Assembly: GCF_001014975.1 (NCBI RefSeq)
Contig: NZ_BBXA01000028.1
Location: forward strand, 1-64,000
Source of the DNA: Novosphingobium sp. MD-1
GTDB taxonomy: Bacteria > Pseudomonadota > Alphaproteobacteria > Sphingomonadales > Sphingomonadaceae
DNA length: 64,000 nucleotides
Direction: 5' to 3'
Position numbers and translations under genes: made by a program. Every line of letters begins with the position of its first letter. The first letter of the stretch is position 1. Positions 59,273-64,000 of this stretch are shown in pieces. The notes below the pieces were generated by a model. That model was not told the origin of the DNA, ran no database searches, and was given only the letters and a program-made list of their open reading frames with translations.

Positions 59273-59662
59273 TCACATCATCCCGTTGCGAATGGATTTG
59301 ATCGCGGCAACAAGCTGCTGGGGATTGAAAGGCTTGCGCAGGAAAAGGCGCACGCCGGCATTCCGGGCCTGCCGTTCGATCACCGGCGTGGCAAACGCGG
59401 TAATCATGATCGTGGGCATTCCAAAATCCCGCAGCGCATCGATCAGATCGAGTCCGGTCAGACCCGGCATCTGGAAGTCGGTGATGACGCAGAAGAAACT
59501 CGAGACATCGGCAGATTTAAGGAAATCGGTAGCTGACTTGAACGAAGCCGTGAGATAGCCGTGACTTTCCAGCATCCCTTCCAAAGCCTCACGCACGTCA
59601 TCGTCATCGTCGACAATTCCGATTAGGGCCGGCATTTTCGGGGAAGGCCCAGGCACCAACAT
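59273..59662 (-). CDS. single-domain response regulator
   Basis: A 129-residue receiver domain only: IGIVDDDDDVREALEGML, phosphoacceptor Asp in CVITDFQMPGLTGLD, Thr/Lys switch in MITAFAT and LRKPF. It has no output domain, so it acts through protein contact or as a phosphate sink. It is divergent from a FixJ-type regulator with no kinase in this window. A start at 59635 (MPALIG) is an alternative. Confidence 0.88.
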   Translation of the reverse strand: MLVPGPSPKMPALIGIVDDDDDVREALEGMLESHGYLTASFKSATDFLKSADVSSFFCVITDFQMPGLTGLDLIDALRDFGMPTIMITAFATPVIERQARNAGVRLFLRKPFNPQQLVAAIKSIRNGMM

Positions 59663-59782
59663 TGTCCTCTCGTTCGGGGCTGCTTGGCATTGCCAGGCCG
59701 GTGTTGCCGCTGGTGGTCATCGGCTACTTTGCGGCCAATTGATAGCAGTGTTGCGGCTGCATAGCTCTTGTTCTGTGGCTTC

Positions 59783-59800
59783 CCATACCGAGGTATGGGG
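59783..59800. promoter_or_regulatory. palindrome between divergent response regulator genes
   Basis: CCCATACC-GA-GGTATGGG is an 18-bp palindrome with perfect 8-bp arms, 79 bases upstream of the FixJ-type gene. Position and symmetry suit the binding site of that regulator or another dimeric protein. Confidence 0.55.
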
Positions 59801-59878
59801 CGCGGCGGCTGGCACTGCGGGCAAAGTCGATGTAGATTGGCGTCGCAATACAAGGCCGATCGGCCGGAAAGGCGATCC

Positions 59879-60535
59879 ATGGCTACGGTCAGGGCAGCTC
59901 TCGTGCAGGAAGCATCGGCCCAGTTCACATCGCGGCAGCCGCTTGTCCTCGTCGTGGATGATGATCCCGACGTGCGCGCAAGCCTGCAGGACATGTTCGA
60001 ATCCGTGAGCCTTGAAACGGCCGTGTTCGAATCCACCGCGGAGATGCTGCAGCATGGCATACCCGATCGGCCATGCTGCCTTGTGCTGGATTTGCGGCTG
60101 CCGGGCACCGGCGGACTCGAATTCCAGGCGCAGCTGAGGGAGATGAACCAGTTCGTGCCGATCGTGTTCATCACCGGTCACGCCGATGTCGCCACCTCCG
60201 TCAGGGCGATGAAGGCCGGTGCGATCGACTTCCTGCCAAAGCCCTTTCGTCAGCAGGAACTGCTCGACGTGGTGTCTCATGCGCTGCGGACCGAAGGTGA
60301 AAAGCACAGGGATGGCGGAGAGCGAAACACCGTGCGGCGGCTGGGCGAAAGCCTGACCCCGCGCGAAACGGATGTCTTGCGCGGGGTTGCGCGCGGCTTG
60401 CTCAACAAGCAAATCGCCTATGAACTCGGCATCACCGAAATCACGGTGAAGATGCATCGCTCAAGCGCGGGGCGCAAACTCAAGTCGATTTCGGTCGCCG
60501 ATATGCTGCGCAAGATCGACCTGCTCGGCATCTAG
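59879..60535 (+). CDS. FixJ-family response regulator
   Basis: A 218-residue regulator with a receiver domain (LVLVVDDDPDVRASLQDMFE, Asp in CLVLDLRLPGTGG, Lys in LPKPFRQQELL) and a LuxR-type helix-turn-helix (LTPRETDVLRGVARGLLNKQ, LGITEITVKMHR). Such regulators often control oxidative pathways or TonB-dependent receptors in sphingomonads. No cognate kinase is in the window. The start at 59879 fits the family better than the ATG at 59768. Confidence 0.92.
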   Translation: MATVRAALVQEASAQFTSRQPLVLVVDDDPDVRASLQDMFESVSLETAVFESTAEMLQHGIPDRPCCLVLDLRLPGTGGLEFQAQLREMNQFVPIVFITGHADVATSVRAMKAGAIDFLPKPFRQQELLDVVSHALRTEGEKHRDGGERNTVRRLGESLTPRETDVLRGVARGLLNKQIAYELGITEITVKMHRSSAGRKLKSISVADMLRKIDLLGI

Positions 60536-60598
60536 GCGGACGCTGCCGATGGGGGGCACGGGTGCTTGGCCCTGCCGTGCCGGTAAGGGCTCCTGACC

Positions 60599-62806
60599 CT
60601 AAAGACGGAAGCCGAACTCCAACCCGAACGTGCGGGGCGGGGCCATGTTGCCGAGCGCACGGCTCGCGTCGAGATCGCCGGTGATGGAGATATTGGTGAA
60701 TGCGCGCGTGTTCGTGAGATTGTCGACGAACGCGGTGGCCTGCCAGCGCCCATGCGCGGGGATCCACGTCGCGCGGGCTTTCAACCACCACCAGGCAGCC
60801 TGAGTGGCGCGCGCATCGCGAAAGGCGGTGAACCAGATCCGGTCCTGCCAGCTGGCATCGCCGCGCAGCCGCAGGATGGCGCCGCCACGCAGCGCAAAAT
60901 CCCGTTCGGCATAGCCTAGTACGCGCCAGCGCGGCGCCTGGGGCAGCGGATTTCCGGCAAGGTCTTGCGTGCCGAGGCCGGGCTGCTTGGTGTTGATGGT
61001 GGCGTAGCGCGAAAAGCGCGCGTTCAGCCAGGTCGCCTGCGCTGCGAACCGGAACTGCGGCCCGCTCGCGCCGCGCAGACCCAGCTCCACGCCGTCGACC
61101 CTTGCGTTTGCCGCGTTGCGGATGAGCACGGAATTCGCGTCGACATCCTGCACCTGAAGGTCGCGGTAATCGTAGTGAAAAGCACTCGCTTCGATGTTCC
61201 AGTTCGGGCCGGCAAACCTGGCACCCAATTCATAGGACCAGATCTTTTCCGGGGCATACGGCGTGTTCTGCGCAGAGCCGAGGTTGAACCCGCCTGCCTT
61301 GTAGCCGCGCGTGGCCGAGGCGAAGATATGGCTGCGCCCCGAAAGCCTGTGGTCGATCACGGCCTTTGGTGTGAAGGACCGGAAATCGGCCGGAGCAAGG
61401 ACCGAATTGTTCAGGGTCTGGAGGCCGGTGAAATCGAGCAGATTGCTCCCCTGGCGGCGTTCGCGCGTCCAGCGTCCGCCAACGGTGACTGTGGTGCGAG
61501 GCAAGATCGCGCCGCCAACCTCGCCAAACAGCGCATCGGCAAGGGTGCGCTGTTTGCCGTTGGCGCGCAGCAGGCAGCAGTCGGCACTGCCCGTGCCGCC
61601 CAGAAGCGCAACGAGGTAAGGGAAGAAGTACTCGTTGCGAACCGCATTGTGCTCGATGTAGTGCGAGGCGCCGAGCCAGTAAGTGAGCGTGGCCGAAGGC
61701 GCCGAGTGCAGCGCCAGGTCAATGCTCCATTGCCGGGCGTTTTCTTCCTTGTACTGGGTTTCGGCCAGCACGGTGCTGTTCGACAGATCGTCGAAGTTTT
61801 TCGGATGCGTCTGGCGATAGGCTGCCGTCGCGCTCAATATGGTGCCCCCCAGATCGAGCTCGGCCCGGGCCATCAGGCCCCAGTTCAGCGGCCGGTTGAA
61901 CGGCAGCACGGACGAGGCGATGGTGCGCGCTCCGACCGGGCCGACGATGCCTTGCGCAAGGCGCGAGAGGAAGACGGGATTGTTGCCATAGCCCGGCCCG
62001 GCAAAGTGGAACACCACGGCGCGGTCATCAGCCCGGCTGACATCGGCGGAGAGGGCAAGTTTCAGATTGCTGCGGGCCTGCCAGTCCAGCCGCAGGCGGG
62101 CGCTCTGGTCGTGCTGGTCCTCGGCGCGATCAACGCGGTCCTTGCCGCTTGCATCGCGTCCGGTGATCAGCCGGGTGTAGCCGGCGTGATTGCTGCTCCC
62201 CACCGACAAGCGCATTGCCAGTCTGTCGGTCAGCGGGCCGGCAATGCTGGCGAAGGCATCGGCGCGGGCATAGTTGCCGAACGCCACGCGCCCGTCGGCC
62301 TGCCAGTCCTGCGCGGGGCCGCGGCTCACCAGATTGATCGCGCCCCCCGTGGCGTTGCGGCCATAGAGTGTGCCTTGCGGGCCTTTGAGGATTTCTATCC
62401 GGTCGAGATCGAACATCGCCGATGCCGCTGCGCTCGGCCTGCCAAGATAGACTCCATCGAGATTGACCGCGATGCTGCTGTCAAATCCGCCCAGGAAGGT
62501 GACCGCGCCGATCCCGCGCACGAAGATCTGGCTCTCGCCCTGATAGGCGGAAATCTGGAGGCTGGGTTCGATCATCGCCAGATCGGCAAACGAGCGGACC
62601 GAACGGGCCTGCAACTGCTGCCCGGTCAGAACGGTCAGGCTGGCGGGCACGGCGTCTGCGGGCAGCGGGCGGCGCAAGGCTGTCACGACGATGTGGGAGG
62701 TATCCGTCGCGGTAGCGCTACTGCCGGGATCGGTGGCGGATGCTGCCGAAGGCGCCGCGAAGAAGGCTGCGACGAACAAGCACGCGCCGAGAATCGTGTG
62801 CCGCAT
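60599..62806 (-). CDS. TonB-dependent outer-membrane receptor 3
   Basis: A 735-residue receptor with signal peptide (MRHTILGACLFVAAFFAAPS), TonB box region HIVVTALRRPLP, plug with ILKGPQGTLYGRNATGGAIN and a barrel ending in LEFGFRL. Its ligand is unknown. The upstream ATG at 62869 forms a TGATG overlap with the preceding gene and would add 21 residues before the signal peptide; coupling favours it, the signal peptide favours 62806. It forms an operon with the two genes upstream. Confidence 0.9.
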   Translation of the reverse strand: MRHTILGACLFVAAFFAAPSAASATDPGSSATATDTSHIVVTALRRPLPADAVPASLTVLTGQQLQARSVRSFADLAMIEPSLQISAYQGESQIFVRGIGAVTFLGGFDSSIAVNLDGVYLGRPSAAASAMFDLDRIEILKGPQGTLYGRNATGGAINLVSRGPAQDWQADGRVAFGNYARADAFASIAGPLTDRLAMRLSVGSSNHAGYTRLITGRDASGKDRVDRAEDQHDQSARLRLDWQARSNLKLALSADVSRADDRAVVFHFAGPGYGNNPVFLSRLAQGIVGPVGARTIASSVLPFNRPLNWGLMARAELDLGGTILSATAAYRQTHPKNFDDLSNSTVLAETQYKEENARQWSIDLALHSAPSATLTYWLGASHYIEHNAVRNEYFFPYLVALLGGTGSADCCLLRANGKQRTLADALFGEVGGAILPRTTVTVGGRWTRERRQGSNLLDFTGLQTLNNSVLAPADFRSFTPKAVIDHRLSGRSHIFASATRGYKAGGFNLGSAQNTPYAPEKIWSYELGARFAGPNWNIEASAFHYDYRDLQVQDVDANSVLIRNAANARVDGVELGLRGASGPQFRFAAQATWLNARFSRYATINTKQPGLGTQDLAGNPLPQAPRWRVLGYAERDFALRGGAILRLRGDASWQDRIWFTAFRDARATQAAWWWLKARATWIPAHGRWQATAFVDNLTNTRAFTNISITGDLDASRALGNMAPPRTFGLEFGFRL

Positions 62807-62868
62807 TCCGGGGTTTCTATCGGTAAATCGGTCGTACTGCCATGGTCGTTCCAATGGGCCGCGATGCA

Positions 62869-63588
62869 TCAGCGCAGCACGATGTCGCCGAGATCGATCG
62901 ACACGACGAGCGGCTCGGCCATCGGTTTGCCATCGGCCTGACGCGGATAGATGCGGCGGCGGGTGGGAAACCGGATGCCCTGCACTTCGACATAGTCTGT
63001 GGGATAGTGGGCGCCCGGCGTGTTCCCGGCGATCTCGACGTCGTAATCGTGGCGCCGCAGCAGGCCGTCATTGCCGATGTAAAGCGTCTGGTGCGTGCTG
63101 TGGGTGGCGATGTGCGTGGGAAATGTCACCGCGAGGCGGCGCCATTGCTCCCCGCTTTCCTCCCAGGGTTCGATTTCCTGCGCCGTAACTCCCGGCTCGG
63201 CCAGCAGGAAGGGAAGCGTCAGATAGGTCCACATCGCGCAGCCGGCAAAGTAGGCCAGCTGCAGTTCGGTCCACGGGGTTTCGAGCGTATGCCCGGCAAA
63301 CGAGGCGCGCGGGTCGGCCAGTTCTTCCACCACGGTATCCGCGCCGGACACCAACGCAACCCGATGCGGCGCGAACGCGGACTTGCGCGCCGCATCGCCG
63401 AAGGGCGCGTGCGAGGCCTGTTGGCGGGTCAGGTCTATGGTCACCACGGTATCGTCCAGCACGCCGCCGACCCCCTTGAGCGGCCAAAGCGCACCGCCTT
63501 GCGCGAGCCGCGCGGAAAGCGTGGTGAAGCGCTTCCATTGGACCAGCCCGCCATGGGCGGCAACGGTTGCAGAAGCGAGGGGATCCAT
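62869..63588 (-). CDS. unrecognised beta-rich protein in a receptor operon
   Basis: A 239-residue protein I cannot assign. It has no signal peptide, starts MDPLASATVAAHGGLVQWKR after AAGGACATGCT, and alternates charged and hydrophobic strands (WRRLAVTFPTHIATHSTHQT, YDVEIAGNTPGAHYPTDYVE), suggesting a lipocalin- or LolA-like sheet. It overlaps the receptor frame at its stop and follows the alpha/beta hydrolase gene, so it may handle the imported compound. Confidence 0.75.
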   Translation of the reverse strand: MDPLASATVAAHGGLVQWKRFTTLSARLAQGGALWPLKGVGGVLDDTVVTIDLTRQQASHAPFGDAARKSAFAPHRVALVSGADTVVEELADPRASFAGHTLETPWTELQLAYFAGCAMWTYLTLPFLLAEPGVTAQEIEPWEESGEQWRRLAVTFPTHIATHSTHQTLYIGNDGLLRRHDYDVEIAGNTPGAHYPTDYVEVQGIRFPTRRRIYPRQADGKPMAEPLVVSIDLGDIVLR

Positions 63589-63634
63589 AGCATGTCCTTC
63601 ATTCGGCAGGGGGCGGCAATCGTCCGCAGGCTGC

Positions 63635-64000
63635 TCAGTGTCCGTCGAGAAACAGGAGGAGATGGGCCAGAAACAGTTCGGGATACTGGAACTGTGCCGC
63701 ATGGCCAGCATCGGGATAGAGGACGAGTTGCGCATCGGGCAGATGCTGCTGGAGATGGAACGAATTGATCGTTGGCAGCATCACGTCGAGGCTGCCATTG
63801 ACGACCAGCGTCGGGCAGCTGATCGCCGCAAGATCGGCGAAGCGTTCGCCGTGGGGCACAAGCCAGTCCCGTCCGGCGGCCACTTGCGCCATGATCGTGG
63901 CCATGCCGCTGGGCGGATCGACATCTTCTGTTCGTTCATGCCGGCGCTGCCAGAATGCCGCCGCGGCCGCGCGGCCCGCTTCGGAATGGCCGAAAAACAG
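63635..64000 (-). CDS. alpha/beta hydrolase, partial
   Basis: The C-terminal 121 residues of an alpha/beta hydrolase whose start lies beyond the right edge of the window. The reading frame is open to base 64000 and includes LFFGHSEAGRAAAAFW, WLVPHGERFADLAAISCPTL, the acid in NGSLDVMLP and the catalytic His in PDAGHAAQFQ. It precedes the unrecognised gene and the third receptor in the same direction. Substrate unknown. Confidence 0.85.
   Translation of the reverse strand: MFFGHSEAGRAAAAAFWQRRHERTEDVDPPSGMATIMAQVAAGRDWLVPHGERFADLAAISCPTLVVNGSLDVMLPTINSFHLQQHLPDAQLVLYPDAGHAAQFQYPELFLAHLLLFLDGH

Overview
The window is a G+C-rich stretch of bacterial chromosome with dense, often overlapping genes. 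Three large TonB-dependent receptors, a complete protocatechuate 4,5-cleavage (lig) pathway next to a lignostilbene-dioxygenase homologue, a 68-residue ribosomal protein S21, an ATP12-family chaperone and an alphaproteobacterial-type heat-shock promoter all point to a sphingomonad, most likely Novosphingobium or a close relative. This placement is an inference; no marker gene was compared.

Region 1 (1-13502) is mostly core. It holds an Mla/MCE lipid transport operon (1-3577) convergent with a six-gene overlapping operon (crcB, rluA-type synthase, paiB-like, HAD phosphatase, small membrane protein, ATP12 chaperone; 7374-3600). Then come rpsU, an anchored FKBP isomerase, gatCAB with a palindromic repeat inside the operon, and two tandem secreted paralogues of unknown function.

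Region 2 (13503-31584) is mixed: an M16 peptidase, a TonB-dependent receptor with a structured leader that could hide its ribosome binding site, a low-G+C foreign-looking gene with a HEPN-like motif, heat-shock clpB, an S9 peptidase, a DUF2059 protein, a YjbQ protein, fumC, a polysaccharide deacetylase, and an acetyltransferase/proline-dehydrogenase-like pair.

Region 3 (31585-39977) is the protocatechuate 4,5-cleavage pathway. ligK-ligU-ligI read leftwards and a dehydrogenase gene-ligJ-ligA-ligB-ligC reads rightwards, with a LysR-type regulator between them that carries two helix-turn-helix domains. LigAB opens the ring, LigC oxidises the semialdehyde, LigI hydrolyses the lactone, LigU and LigJ isomerise and hydrate, and LigK cleaves to pyruvate and oxaloacetate. 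Three different palindromic repeat families sit inside this cluster, one within the 3' end of a coding sequence.

Region 4 (39978-49601) looks like a coordinated upper pathway. It contains a CmcJ-family oxidoreductase, a lignostilbene-type dioxygenase with an NmrA-like reductase, an SDR with a dienelactone-hydrolase-like protein, an NTF2-fold protein resembling the gamma-formaldehyde lyases of lignin-dimer catabolism, a MarR regulator and a TonB-dependent receptor. The 8-mer CTAACAAT, extended in one case to the perfect palindrome TAACAATTGTTA, occurs upstream of each transcription unit. I read this as one MarR-controlled regulon for uptake and cleavage of a lignin-derived dimer, feeding the lig pathway next door. 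This is the most interesting system in the window.

Region 5 (49602-64000) holds thioredoxin 2, an AhpD-like protein and a rhodanese around an AT-rich promoter island, an EF-hand protein, a repeat-rich secreted protein, an OmpR/EnvZ-type pair, and then a second accessory block (haloperoxidase-like hydrolase, AhpD-like protein, SDR remnant, aldo/keto reductase, aldehyde dehydrogenase, two response regulators, a TonB-dependent receptor, an unrecognised protein and a partial alpha/beta hydrolase cut by the window edge). No rRNA, tRNA, insertion sequence, prophage or CRISPR array was found.
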